From Vaginimicrobium propionicum (GTDB taxonomy: Bacteria; Actinomycetota; Actinomycetes; Propionibacteriales; Propionibacteriaceae): a stretch of DNA of 64,000 nucleotides. The DNA lies in NCBI RefSeq assembly GCF_900155645.1, contig NZ_LT706985.1:1846051-1910050 (forward strand), written 5' to 3'. The notes under the pieces are model-generated. The model was not told where the DNA came from and ran no database searches. It was given only the letters and a program-made list of their open reading frames with translations. Shown piece by piece: positions 38,197 through 47,239 of this stretch; position 1 is the first letter of the stretch; every line of letters begins with the position of its first letter. Position numbers and translations under genes: made by a program.

Positions 38197-39215
38197 AATC
38201 CGGCCTCCAAGAGGGACGACTCAGTAGTTATGGTCAATTTAAGTGGGTTGGACTCTTGAGCAGCTGGTGCTTGCCAATCCCAAGTGTTGTTGCCTTTATA
38301 GCTCAGCTGAGGGGGCATTCCAGTTAGAACCTTTGAATATTCGTCGCTGTCGACTGTTATAGTCACGTTGCGATCCTCGGGCATAACTAAGGTAACTTCC
38401 GAATAACGTATTTTTAGGGTAATTTCTTCCTGCTCAAGTGGTGGGTCAACAACGACCACAGCTCGCTGGGAATCGATGACAGTTTGGCTTATATTGTCGG
38501 CATAGATCAGATTTGGTTCTTCGACCCAGTAGCGTTGCACGAAAGCAGAAGTTAACGCTAGAACAGCTATCAAAGCGCCGACGATAATTAGCACCAGATT
38601 GTGACCTCGTCTAGCCAAGATCAACAAGCTAAAAGCGATGGCAGCCAATGCGATGGCGGCTCCATAGGCGGGCGAGTCTGTGGTTATGCCAACAATTGAG
38701 CCAGCAACGATTGCACCGCTCAGCAGCAGAATGCGGGCAAGTGAGCCGGTTGTTTTTGGTTTGGCGGCGGGTTGTTCGATGGCGGGCTGATAGTCGGTGG
38801 GCGTAAACAGCGGTGCTGGTTTTGGTGGGCGATAATCTAACTGCGAGCCAATCAAGACGGCTAGCCCAACCACGATTATTGGTGATATCCCTAGTGGGAA
38901 GTGGATAAGGCAGCCGACAAATAATGCCATTACAAAAATTACGGTTAGATATACTGGCCCAGAAATTCGCCGCCATTGCTTACCTATGCTATCGAGTGGT
39001 GCTTGGTCAGTGGCGCTGGATGGCGTCAAAGCCCAGATAGATAAATAGCTGACCACGCCGGCTCCACCGCAAAAGCTAGCTAGTACAAATAGCGCACGCA
39101 CGACTAACGGGTCAATGCCTAACCGGTCAGCTATGGCGGCGGAGACGCCAGCAAATTTGCTCGCCTCTTTGTTGCGGGTCAATTTGACCGGCAAGGGAGG
39201 TACAGGCGAGCTCAT
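38193..39215 (-). CDS. PspC-domain membrane protein with extracytoplasmic C-terminal domain
   Basis: A 340-residue protein from ATG 39215. Residues 10-65 are a PspC domain (KFAGVSAAIADRLGIDPLVVR and its hydrophobic hairpin). Several more helices follow to about residue 235, then a C-terminal beta-rich region with repeated short strands (EEITLKIRYSEVTLVMPEDRN split by turns), resembling the toast-rack fold of LiaF-type proteins. The start is uncertain: ATGs at 39224 and 39275 are also in frame and none has a strong ribosome-binding site. Divergent from the PspC histidine kinase, so the set resembles LiaF-LiaS-LiaR. Confidence 0.78.
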   Translation of the reverse strand: MSSPVPPLPVKLTRNKEASKFAGVSAAIADRLGIDPLVVRALFVLASFCGGAGVVSYLSIWALTPSSATDQAPLDSIGKQWRRISGPVYLTVIFVMALFVGCLIHFPLGISPIIVVGLAVLIGSQLDYRPPKPAPLFTPTDYQPAIEQPAAKPKTTGSLARILLLSGAIVAGSIVGITTDSPAYGAAIALAAIAFSLLILARRGHNLVLIIVGALIAVLALTSAFVQRYWVEEPNLIYADNISQTVIDSQRAVVVVDPPLEQEEITLKIRYSEVTLVMPEDRNVTITVDSDEYSKVLTGMPPQLSYKGNNTWDWQAPAAQESNPLKLTITTESSLLEAGL

Positions 39216-39291
39216 AAGAACCATTGTCGGTGATGGATTCAAGGTCTCCAATAGGTAGTCACCCTGAAAAAGCACCGAAGTTGGGTTTTAT

Positions 39292-39318
39292 ACGGGTTAG
39301 CTCGGGGTAACCACCCGT
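39292..39318. promoter_or_regulatory. Imperfect inverted repeat in the PspC-cluster divergent region
   Basis: ACGGGTTA (39292-39299) faces TAACCACCCGT (39308-39318), complementary apart from an inserted ACC. It sits between the divergent PspC gene and the kinase gene and could be the operator of the LuxR-type regulator encoded at 40.7 kb. Position and symmetry are the only evidence. Confidence 0.3.
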
Positions 39319-39373
39319 TAAAATTATGGCTTCCAGATGGCAGACTTGATTAGGTCTTTAGGTGAGGAGGACG

Positions 39374-40708
39374 ATGGAACACCCATTCTACCGTCAGCCT
39401 CCGAACTTTTATCGGCCTGGCTATTGGTCTCGGCCTGGCTATTGGTCGCCCAGCCCGCCTCGTATCAAACCCAAACAGCCACGCTCAAGCCTGGCTCGCG
39501 ATAGCGCTAATGGCGTTATCGCTGGTGTAGCGTCTGGGCTAGCCCCTCATCTCGGATGGCCAACCTGGTTATTGAGGTTGAGCTTCATAGCTTTGACGTT
39601 TACTAGTCTGGCAGGGGTGGCCTTATATGGTCTGTTCTGGTTATTGATGCCAGTTCGTGTCAAAGAACAACCTGCAGCTCCTGGGATTGCGGCCGCTAGC
39701 CACCAAAATATGCGTGCTACAACGCAACCTCGCCGTCGTCCAGCATCGGTTATTTCTGCGTTGGTGATGATCGGCATTGGCTTGACGATCAGTGTTTACA
39801 AGCTTGGTTCCGGGCCTGAAACCCCAATTTTTTGGCCATTTATGGCTGGCGTAGTTGGTGTCGCTTTGATTTGGCGTCAAGCTGATAAAGCCAGTGTCTC
39901 AATCGGTTCCGCTAGTTGGCTAGCAGATCTTAAAGCGGGCAAAGGTTGGCGTGACTTCGTTCGGATAGGGGCTGGGGTGGCGCTGATTGGTGCGTCAATA
40001 AGCGCAATCTTGGCAATCAGGATGGGTTTGGAATCCTTGCCTAGAACGCTAGCGATCGTTGCGGGGGTAGCTGCGGGAATGCTGTTACTGGCACTGCCCT
40101 GGTTGCACAGCTATTACCGAACTTTAGAAGAAGCGCGCAACGCGAAAATTGTCGCGGATACTCGAGCCGACATGGCAGCTCACCTGCATGATTCCGTGCT
40201 ACAAACTTTGGCATTGATACAGCTGCAAGCTGATGAGCCTAAGACGGTGGCTAGATTGGCTCGAAGACAAGAGCGTGAGTTGCGCACTTGGTTATATGGT
40301 GACCAAACGCGAGCCACGACTCTGAAATCAGCTCTTGAAGAAGCAGCCGGTGCTGTAGAAGATGAGTGGTCGGTTTCGGTGAGTGTGGTGTGCGTCTCAG
40401 ATACCGAAATTTCTGACGATTTGGACGCGATGGTTCTTGCTGCTCGAGAGGCGATGACGAACGCTGCTAAACATTCCGGCGCCTCAAACATTGACGTATA
40501 CGCCGAAGTGCAAGATATTGACGACGCCAAGTTGGTCCAGATTTTCATTCGCGACCGAGGCAGTGGTTTTGACCTAGACTCAATCGCCGATGATCGACAA
40601 GGAGTGCGTAACTCGATAATCGCCCGCATGGCTCGCCATGGCGGATCTGCTGCCATAAAATCGGCACCGGCAGAAGGTACGGAAATAAGACTGGAGATGA
40701 AGATATGA
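39374..40708 (+). CDS. Sensor histidine kinase with N-terminal PspC domain
   Basis: A 444-residue NarL/DesK-class kinase. Residues 1-40 are an aromatic/Pro-rich cytoplasmic tail with a duplicated RPGYWS; residues 42-95 are a PspC domain (NGVIAGVASGLAPHLG and a hairpin); four more hydrophobic segments follow to about residue 245. The phospho-acceptor is in AHLHDSVLQTLALIQL near residue 271. The ATPase ends the protein (NAAKHSG, then IRDRGSGFDLD). ATG 39374 is used; the frame opens at a GTG 12 bases earlier that overlaps the AGGAGG. The stop overlaps the regulator start (ATGA). Probably senses envelope stress. Confidence 0.88.
   Translation: MEHPFYRQPPNFYRPGYWSRPGYWSPSPPRIKPKQPRSSLARDSANGVIAGVASGLAPHLGWPTWLLRLSFIALTFTSLAGVALYGLFWLLMPVRVKEQPAAPGIAAASHQNMRATTQPRRRPASVISALVMIGIGLTISVYKLGSGPETPIFWPFMAGVVGVALIWRQADKASVSIGSASWLADLKAGKGWRDFVRIGAGVALIGASISAILAIRMGLESLPRTLAIVAGVAAGMLLLALPWLHSYYRTLEEARNAKIVADTRADMAAHLHDSVLQTLALIQLQADEPKTVARLARRQERELRTWLYGDQTRATTLKSALEEAAGAVEDEWSVSVSVVCVSDTEISDDLDAMVLAAREAMTNAAKHSGASNIDVYAEVQDIDDAKLVQIFIRDRGSGFDLDSIADDRQGVRNSIIARMARHGGSAAIKSAPAEGTEIRLEMKI
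39412..39447 (+). repeat. Perfect 18-base tandem duplication in the kinase gene
   Basis: TCGGCCTGGCTATTGGTC occurs twice without a gap (39412-39429 and 39430-39447). It is in frame and encodes the hexapeptide RPGYWS twice in the N-terminal tail of the PspC kinase. A unit of 18 bases keeps the frame if the copy number changes. Confidence 0.95.
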
Positions 40709-41376
40709 ACGACGAATTACATGAGGGTCCTTGGCGCGTGGTGCTAGTAGATGACCACGGTATTTTCCGTTCCGGAGTGCGAGCCGAACTGGCTACTAAA
40801 GCGCCCGAGAAAATAGAAGTTGTGGGTGAGGGTGAAGACGTAGCTTCGGCGGTGGCCATTATTCGCAAAGTAAAACCAGATGTTGTCTTGCTTGATGTCC
40901 ACCTGCCTGGCGGTGGTGGCGCTGAAGTGGTTAAACAGATTCACCACAGCGACGTGGACGTTAAATTCTTGGCTCTTTCCGTCTCTGATGCCCAAACTGA
41001 TGTCATATCCGTTATTCGTGCTGGCGCTAGGGGATATGTTACGAAATCAATAAGCACTGCTGATCTGGTGGCCGCTATTGAACGGGTTGGCACTAATGAT
41101 GCAGTGTTTTCGCCAAGACTTGCAGGTTTCGTCCTAGACGCATTCTCTGGCTCAATAGAAGTTGCCAGTATAGACGAGGATCTAGATCGGCTCTCCAATA
41201 GAGAACGCGAAGTGATGAAGCTGATAGCGCGCGGCTATTCCTATAAAGAGGTTGCTAAAGAGTTGTTTATCTCTATCAAGACGGTAGAGACCCACGTCTC
41301 AAGTGTGCTCAGAAAATTGCAGTTATCTAACCGCTATCAACTGACGAAATGGGCCACAGACCGCAAGTTAGTGTGA
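40705..41376 (+). CDS. LuxR/NarL-family response regulator (LiaR-like)
   Basis: A 223-residue regulator. The receiver domain has VVLVDDHGIFRSG, phospho-acceptor Asp in VVLLDVHLPGGGG near residue 60 and the Lys in YVTKSISTADL. The C-terminal helix-turn-helix is LSNREREVMKLIARGYSYKE plus IKTVETHVSSVLRKL. It is paired with the upstream PspC kinase by an ATGA overlap. Candidate targets are the divergent PspC genes, whose shared upstream region holds an inverted repeat. Confidence 0.92.
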   Translation: MNDELHEGPWRVVLVDDHGIFRSGVRAELATKAPEKIEVVGEGEDVASAVAIIRKVKPDVVLLDVHLPGGGGAEVVKQIHHSDVDVKFLALSVSDAQTDVISVIRAGARGYVTKSISTADLVAAIERVGTNDAVFSPRLAGFVLDAFSGSIEVASIDEDLDRLSNREREVMKLIARGYSYKEVAKELFISIKTVETHVSSVLRKLQLSNRYQLTKWATDRKLV

Positions 41377-41394
41377 TTTGTCGCCAGGCTCGCC

Positions 41395-41400
41395 TATGAT
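41395..41400 (+). promoter_or_regulatory. -10-like element just upstream of pcrA
   Basis: TATGAT, nine bases before the pcrA ATG. With normal spacing, transcription would start about three bases before the ATG, which matches the absence of any Shine-Dalgarno sequence there. A nearly leaderless message is likely. No -35 consensus is visible. Confidence 0.35.
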
Positions 41401-41409
41401 TTAACCGCC

Positions 41410-43761
41410 ATGAGCCAACAACAACCTAACTTATTTGCCGGGTTCTTCCCCGAAGCCAACGAGCCTAAGCCCCTCAGTCCTGCCCAAAAAACCGATATTT
41501 CGGCTGTGTTAGCCGACCTCAACGAGCCGCAGCGTCAAGCCGTCGTCCATGAAGGATCGCCGGTACTGGTGGTGGCGGGTGCCGGCTCGGGTAAAACACG
41601 CGTTTTGACTAGGCGGATTGCCTATCTTGTCAACAAACGTCAAGTCCATCCCGGCGCTATTTTGGCGATCACTTTCACCAACAAGGCTGCCAACGAAATG
41701 CGTGAACGAGTCAGCGAGCTAGTTGGCAACCGAGCAAAGCTGATGTGGATTTCAACCTTTCACTCAGCTTGTGTGCGAATACTGCGCGCCCAGATTGACG
41801 CTCTGGGGTACAAAAAGAATTTCTCCATCTATGACGACACTGACGCTAAACGGTTGATGTCTATTGTTGCGCGTGAAAACAATATTGACGCCAAAAATTT
41901 TCCACCCCGCCAAGTACTTAATCGCATCTCTAATTGGAAGAATGAATTGTCAGATGTGGCTAAAGCCAAAGAATTAGCCGCTGACAACGTCAAAGATCAG
42001 ATAATGGCTGAGCTTTATGGCCAATACCAGCAGCGGTTGCGTGATGCTAACGCGCTAGATTTCGACGATTTAATCATGTTGAGTGTTGAGCTTTTTAGTT
42101 CACACCCGAATATTCGCGAAGCTTATCGGCGCAGGTTTAGACAAGTACTAGTAGACGAATATCAAGACACCAACTATGCCCAATACATGTTGGTTAAACA
42201 GCTATGTTCAGTGTTCGAGCCCGCTGTGGGTGAAAGCGCCATCGAGCCTGGCGAGTTGATGGTGGTGGGGGATTCGGATCAGTCTATTTACGCTTTCAGA
42301 GGTGCGACGATACGCAATATCCTCGACTTCGAAAAGGATTTTCCGGGTGCCGAAACTATCCTCTTGGAACAAAATTATCGATCTACTCAAACAGTGCTGT
42401 CAGCTGCTAACGCTGTAATTAAACATAACGCGGGTCGGCCAGGAAAGAATTTGTGGTCTGAAGCGGGTGATGGCGACAAGATAGTGGGCTATGTCGCTGA
42501 TACCGAAACAGGCGAAGCCAGATATGTGGCTAAAGAGATAGATACTTTGGCTGACAGTGGTGAATCCTATTCAAATATCGCTGTTTTCTATCGTACGAAT
42601 GCGCAATCGCGGGCTTTAGAGGAAGTGTTTATCCGCGTTGGGCTGCCCTACCGAGTAGTAGGTGGACTTCGGTTCTACGAGCGTAAAGAAATCCGCGACG
42701 CTATCGCCTATCTGCGTGCGGTGGCTAACCCGGCAGACGATGTGTCACTGCTTAGGGTAATTAACGTCCCTAAACGCGGTATTGGGGATAGAGCTCAGCA
42801 GGCGCTGCAGGCTTATGCCCGTAGTCGGCAAATCTCGATCAGCCAGGCGATAAAAAGTTTGGACGATATCTCTGGCCTGGCTACTAGGTCACGCAATCAG
42901 ATCCAAACATTTGGGGAACAACTCGAAAAATGGCGCGCCGCAAGCGTTGACCAGACCGCTAGCGAAGTGTTGGAAGCCGTCCTAACTGAATCTGGGTTGC
43001 TGGCGGAATTGAAAGGCTCTAGCGACCCGCAAGACCAAACGCGTGTGGACAATCTTGTCGAATTAGCGGCGGTAGCCCAAGATTTCGTCGCCTCGGCTAG
43101 TGCAGTCGATTTAGCAGACATTACCGATGAGATGGCTGCTGAAGAGCTAGCTGAACCAGATACCTCACTTGGGGCATTTCTAGAGCAGGTGGCGTTGGTA
43201 GCTGATTCTGACCAAATCCCGGACGACGATCAAGGTGTGGTGACGCTAATGACTTTACATACTGCCAAGGGTCTAGAGTTCGACACCGTATTTCTTACTG
43301 GTATGGAGGACGGTATTTTCCCGCACTTCCGTTCCATAGATGACCGGGACGAATTAGCAGAGGAACGCCGGTTAGCTTATGTGGGTATAACCAGAGCTAG
43401 GAAGCGTCTCTATCTGACCAGAGCAAAAGTGCGTACTACTTGGGGATCCCCTAGCCAAAACCCGCCCAGTCGGTTCCTTGCCGAAATTCCAGCCGAATTA
43501 GTGGATTGGCGTGGGCAAACGGGTGCTGCCTGGACAGCCGACGATAGGCGTAACGATAAGAACGATAGCCCAGCCTTCGGTGCCGGACGCACATCGGGTG
43601 TGGTGTTCTCGCCAGGGGATAGAGTTTTGCACTCGACCTTTGGCATGGGCACTGTGTTAGCGGTTAGAGGCAGCGGTAAGAAAGCCCAAGCGGATGTTGA
43701 TTTCGGGTCCTTGGGCACCAAACGCCTAGTCTTGGAGTACGCGCCGATGGAAAAGCTCTAG
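41410..43761 (+). CDS. pcrA: ATP-dependent DNA helicase UvrD/PcrA
   Basis: 3'-5' superfamily-1 helicase for excision repair and clearing of stalled replication or recombination intermediates. It has 783 residues. Motif Q/I is LNEPQRQAVVHEG then VAGAGSGKTRVLTRR; Ia is ITFTNKAANEMRERV; II is VDEYQDTN; III is VGDSDQSIYAFRGA; IV is LEQNYRST; V is LMTLHTAKGLEFDTVF; VI is EERRLAYVGITRARKRL. The C-terminal Tudor-like domain (DRVLHSTFGMGTVLAV) that contacts RNA polymerase in PcrA proteins is present. Follows the PspC regulator gene by 33 bases but has its own -10-like element. Confidence 0.95.
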   Translation: MSQQQPNLFAGFFPEANEPKPLSPAQKTDISAVLADLNEPQRQAVVHEGSPVLVVAGAGSGKTRVLTRRIAYLVNKRQVHPGAILAITFTNKAANEMRERVSELVGNRAKLMWISTFHSACVRILRAQIDALGYKKNFSIYDDTDAKRLMSIVARENNIDAKNFPPRQVLNRISNWKNELSDVAKAKELAADNVKDQIMAELYGQYQQRLRDANALDFDDLIMLSVELFSSHPNIREAYRRRFRQVLVDEYQDTNYAQYMLVKQLCSVFEPAVGESAIEPGELMVVGDSDQSIYAFRGATIRNILDFEKDFPGAETILLEQNYRSTQTVLSAANAVIKHNAGRPGKNLWSEAGDGDKIVGYVADTETGEARYVAKEIDTLADSGESYSNIAVFYRTNAQSRALEEVFIRVGLPYRVVGGLRFYERKEIRDAIAYLRAVANPADDVSLLRVINVPKRGIGDRAQQALQAYARSRQISISQAIKSLDDISGLATRSRNQIQTFGEQLEKWRAASVDQTASEVLEAVLTESGLLAELKGSSDPQDQTRVDNLVELAAVAQDFVASASAVDLADITDEMAAEELAEPDTSLGAFLEQVALVADSDQIPDDDQGVVTLMTLHTAKGLEFDTVFLTGMEDGIFPHFRSIDDRDELAEERRLAYVGITRARKRLYLTRAKVRTTWGSPSQNPPSRFLAEIPAELVDWRGQTGAAWTADDRRNDKNDSPAFGAGRTSGVVFSPGDRVLHSTFGMGTVLAVRGSGKKAQADVDFGSLGTKRLVLEYAPMEKL

Positions 43762-43836
43762 GAGTGGCATGCCAAAACATTTTCGGCTAAGCCTTAGGCG
43801 TCGCTGGTTAAACAGCCTTTCGGTAAGGGGGCGGTG

Positions 43837-45114
43837 ATGGTATTTGGACGCAAAAAGTCGAATATGAGGATTTCTTCTAAGGCTGAACACAAAGCTCGCG
43901 CCAAACAGAATAGCGTTGTCGCTTTGGCGACCGACCCCCAAGAAGACGATGAGAAGGTTAGGTTGGCTTGGCCGATCTCGGCCGGAATGGCGGCCGTGGT
44001 TACCGCTGTCGCATCTTGGCTTGTCGTGGTGGCAACTTGCTTGGCTGCCTGGATTTCTTTCGCAGAGATTCCGGTGTCTGGTCCACTGAAAATGTCAGTG
44101 AAAGTTTGGCTACTGGCTGGCGGGGCAAAAGTGATGGTGACAGGGGTTAATATCCGCTTAGCTCCACTTGGGTTAACGCTGGTTATCGTCGGTGTCGGCT
44201 GGGTGATTTGCCATTCCCTAGCAGCTAGGACGAGGGGTGTAGACGAGCTGAGTGACGATATTCAGCGAAAAAATTTAGTCTTGAAAATGACCGGCGCCTT
44301 TACTGGGGTTTATGCGCTAGTGGTGTTGGTCGCGGCAGTAGTTGCCGGGGCATTTAATTCGACGATATTGCTGCCGATAGTTTTAGGTGGCGTCCTCGGG
44401 TTAGTTTTTTTCTCTCGAGCGCTACAGTGGCATCCCAAAATAGTGATCGAACAGTTGGCCGGAATGCGCTCTGCTATCAGTGCTGGTCTAGCCTTTATGT
44501 GTTTAGTTGGTTGTGCAGTTTTCGTGTTAGCGCTCATCGGCGGGCGCGAGCGTTACGCCATGATTCAACAAGCGCTTTCACCAGATCCTATCGGCGATGT
44601 TGTGTTAGTGCTGATGCAGCTTGCTTGGTTACCGAATCTAGTTATCTGGGCGGCTTGTTGGGCGAGCGGAGCCGGCATTCAGGCGGGGATAGATTCTGTG
44701 ATAACACCAGCGCGCACCGACGTCGGAATGCTGCCAGGAGTGCCGATCTTTGGTTTAGTCCCCGAGAGTGGGCCGGCACCTATTTGGTGGTTGGCCTGGG
44801 TGCTGTCCGCTTTTGCAGCCGGAGCCATCTCAGCATTTTTGCTTATCAGAGCCCAAAAAAACTTGAGAGCTATAACGCCTATCTCGGGGGCAATCATTGG
44901 CGCCCTCGCCGGTATAGTGACTGGAATTGCGATGATTGCCCTAGCTTGGTTATCTGGTGGCAACCTAGGCTCGCTTAGGCTATCGAATGTTGGTCCGATG
45001 CTTGCTGAACTAGCCGTTATGGCGCCTACCGGGATGGGTATCGGTGGGATGATCACCGGCGCTGTTATCGGTTGGTGGGGTGCTCGGGCGACAATCACCG
45101 AGGCTAGCGAGTAG
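43837..45114 (+). CDS. DUF6350 membrane protein (PerM-like)
   Basis: A polytopic membrane protein of 425 residues with about ten hydrophobic segments after a basic N-terminus (ISSKAEHKARAKQ). It belongs to the DUF6350 family, which includes mycobacterial PerM (Rv0955), an inner-membrane protein linked to cell division and persistence. The assignment rests on the overall pattern and on location: in mycobacteria perM is also directly upstream of purN-purH. ATG 43837 is used, with AAGGGGG five bases upstream; a GTG one codon earlier is also possible. Nine bases separate its stop from purN. Confidence 0.8.
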   Translation: MVFGRKKSNMRISSKAEHKARAKQNSVVALATDPQEDDEKVRLAWPISAGMAAVVTAVASWLVVVATCLAAWISFAEIPVSGPLKMSVKVWLLAGGAKVMVTGVNIRLAPLGLTLVIVGVGWVICHSLAARTRGVDELSDDIQRKNLVLKMTGAFTGVYALVVLVAAVVAGAFNSTILLPIVLGGVLGLVFFSRALQWHPKIVIEQLAGMRSAISAGLAFMCLVGCAVFVLALIGGRERYAMIQQALSPDPIGDVVLVLMQLAWLPNLVIWAACWASGAGIQAGIDSVITPARTDVGMLPGVPIFGLVPESGPAPIWWLAWVLSAFAAGAISAFLLIRAQKNLRAITPISGAIIGALAGIVTGIAMIALAWLSGGNLGSLRLSNVGPMLAELAVMAPTGMGIGGMITGAVIGWWGARATITEASE

Positions 45115-45123
45115 GCTGAGCGA

Positions 45124-47235
45124 GTGAGAATCGTCGTCTTAGCGTCCGGATCGGGCACCCTACTTCAATCACTCTTAGACGCCCAAGCTAGCGGTGAACT
45201 AGCCGGTGAGATAGTGGCGGTCGGCTCTGACGTGGTTGATGCACAGGCCTTGGAACGTGCTGAAGCAGCGGGTGTGCCAACCTTTTCCTTGCCGTTAAAC
45301 AAAGGGTCAGACCGCAGAGTTTGGGACGAACAATTAACAAAGTTAGTGGCCGAATATGAGCCAGACCTAGTGGTAAGTGCTGGTTTCATGAAGATTCTCG
45401 GGTCGGCTTTTCTAGCTAAATTCGCTGGCCGATGCATTAACTCCCACCCAGCATTATTGCCTAGTTTCCCTGGTATCCACGGGGTTCGCGACGCGCTTAA
45501 AGCTGGCGTCAAAATTACTGGAACAACTGTATTTATGGTGGACGAGGGTGTGGATACCGGGCAAATCATCGCCCAAGAGGCCGTCAAAGTTAAACCTGAT
45601 GACGATGAAGCAAGTCTTCATGAGCGGATCAAAGTTGAAGAACGAAAACTGTTGAAAGCCGTAGTCAATGAGTTCGGAGGACGAATGAACGATCAGATAG
45701 CTGTGCGTAGAGCATTAGTTTCAGTATATGACAAGACCGGATTAGTCGAGTTAGGGCAAGGGCTGACTGAGGCTGGGGTTGAGATCGTCTCCACCGGCTC
45801 AACTGCTGCCCGCTTAAAAGAAGCTGGTGTGCCTGTCACTGCGGTAGAAGAATTAACTGGCTTCCCAGAATGTTTAGGTGGGCGTGTCAAGACTTTGCAT
45901 CCCAAAGTTCACGCCGGCATCCTTGCTGACCGTCGTTTGAAATCCCACCGTGATGAGCTAGCGAAATTGCATATCGACCCCTTTGATTTAGTGGTGGTAA
46001 ACCTTTACCCATTCGCCGCTACTGTTGCCTCTGGGGCTAGCCAGGATGAATGCGTGGAACAAATAGACATTGGCGGGCCGTCAATGGTGCGTGCTGCGGC
46101 AAAGAACTTCCCCTCAGTGGCGGTGCTAACTGACCCAGCGCGTTATTCGGATGCCTTGTTAGCGGTGAAATCTGGCGGTTTCGCCTTGTCGCAGCGTCAA
46201 AAGCTGGCTGCTCAGGCGTTTGCACATACAGCGGCTTATGACGCGGCAGTGGCTTCTTGGATGGCTGAACAATTCGATTCAGCAGACGGATTCCCGCAAT
46301 ATCAGGGTGGGGCTTGGCATAAGCTGCACACCTTGCGCTATGGCGAAAACTCTCACCAACAGGCTGCAATCTACGCTGGAGATAGTGACTTTGGTGGCTT
46401 GACTAAGGCTGAGCAATTGCATGGCAAGCAGATGAGCTACAACAATTACACTGACGCTGACGCAGCCTACCGGGCGGCCTACGATTTCGTTGAACCTTGC
46501 GTAGCTATCATCAAACACGCTAACCCGTGTGGAATAGCTATTGGTGGTGACATTGCTGAGGCTCACCGGCTAGCTCACGCTTGCGATTCCACCTCAGCCT
46601 TTGGCGGAGTGATCGCTACTAACCGTGAGGTGAGCTTGGAAATGGCTAACCAAGTGGCGGATATTTTTACTGAAGTGATTGTCGCCCCTGGCTATGAGGC
46701 TGGGGCGCTAGAAGTGCTGAGCCGTAAGAAGAATGTGCGCATCTTAAAAGCTGAACCCTATCGTCACCCCAGAGTTCTAACCCGCGAAATCAGCGGCGGT
46801 TTGTTGGTGCAAACCCCCGATAAGTTAGACGCTGCCGGTGATGACCCAGCGAATTGGACGCTCGTTAGCGGCGAGCCAGCCGGCGAGCCCATGCTAAAAG
46901 ACTTACTTTTTGCATGGAAGGCTTGTCGGGCGGTTAAATCTAACGCGATTTTGTTGGCGAAGTCTGGGGCGTCTGTAGGCGTTGGCATGGGTCAAGTCAA
47001 TCGAGTCGATTCCTGCCGACTGGCTGTCCAGCGTGCTGGGGATCGGGTCAGCGGTTCAGTGGCCGCCTCTGACGCTTTCTTCCCGTTCTCGGACGGCCCG
47101 CAAATCCTGATTGATGCTGGAGTGAAGGCTATTGTCCAACCTGGTGGGTCAATTCGTGATGACGAAACTATCGCTGCTGCTAAAGAAGCTGGCGTAACCA
47201 TGTATCTAACTGGCAACCGACATTTCTTCCACTAA
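45124..47235 (+). CDS. purN-purH: GAR formyltransferase (PurN) fused in frame to AICAR transformylase/IMP cyclohydrolase (PurH)
   Basis: One 703-codon frame covers steps 3, 9 and 10 of purine synthesis. Residues 1-187 are Pur[17 protein letters not shown] at the start, [20 protein letters not shown] with Asn106 and His108, and EGVDTGQII with Asp144, the catalytic triad at E. coli numbering. Residues 188-703 are PurH: the MGS-like cyclohydrolase begins [17 protein letters not shown], and the transformylase contains IIKHANPCG and [10 protein letters not shown]. PurH alone would have 516 residues, the normal length. At the join GGAGG precedes an in-frame ATG (Met188) with no stop for PurN, so free PurH may also be translated. 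Both formyl transfers use 10-formyl-THF, and folD follows four bases later. The start is GTG with a weak ribosome-binding site. Confidence 0.93.
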   Translation: MRIVVLASGSGTLLQSLLDAQASGELAGEIVAVGSDVVDAQALERAEAAGVPTFSLPLNKGSDRRVWDEQLTKLVAEYEPDLVVSAGFMKILGSAFLAKFAGRCINSHPALLPSFPGIHGVRDALKAGVKITGTTVFMVDEGVDTGQIIAQEAVKVKPDDDEASLHERIKVEERKLLKAVVNEFGGRMNDQIAVRRALVSVYDKTGLVELGQGLTEAGVEIVSTGSTAARLKEAGVPVTAVEELTGFPECLGGRVKTLHPKVHAGILADRRLKSHRDELAKLHIDPFDLVVVNLYPFAATVASGASQDECVEQIDIGGPSMVRAAAKNFPSVAVLTDPARYSDALLAVKSGGFALSQRQKLAAQAFAHTAAYDAAVASWMAEQFDSADGFPQYQGGAWHKLHTLRYGENSHQQAAIYAGDSDFGGLTKAEQLHGKQMSYNNYTDADAAYRAAYDFVEPCVAIIKHANPCGIAIGGDIAEAHRLAHACDSTSAFGGVIATNREVSLEMANQVADIFTEVIVAPGYEAGALEVLSRKKNVRILKAEPYRHPRVLTREISGGLLVQTPDKLDAAGDDPANWTLVSGEPAGEPMLKDLLFAWKACRAVKSNAILLAKSGASVGVGMGQVNRVDSCRLAVQRAGDRVSGSVAASDAFFPFSDGPQILIDAGVKAIVQPGGSIRDDETIAAAKEAGVTMYLTGNRHFFH
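45676..45687 (+). promoter_or_regulatory. Internal ribosome-binding site and ATG for free PurH
   Basis: GGAGG (45676-45680), four bases, then ATG (45685-45687) in the PurH frame. The start reads ATGA, so the +1 frame stops at that point; this is the geometry of the 4-base start/stop overlaps elsewhere in the window. Initiation here gives a PurH of 516 residues. Confidence 0.6.
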
Positions 47236-47239
47236 GACT

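Noticed and set aside
45165-45587. Long open frames antisense to purN-purH, glnA2, pckG and other genes.
   Set aside because: They are mirror images of well-supported coding frames, with no ribosome-binding sites, no family similarity and biased codon use explained by the opposite strand.
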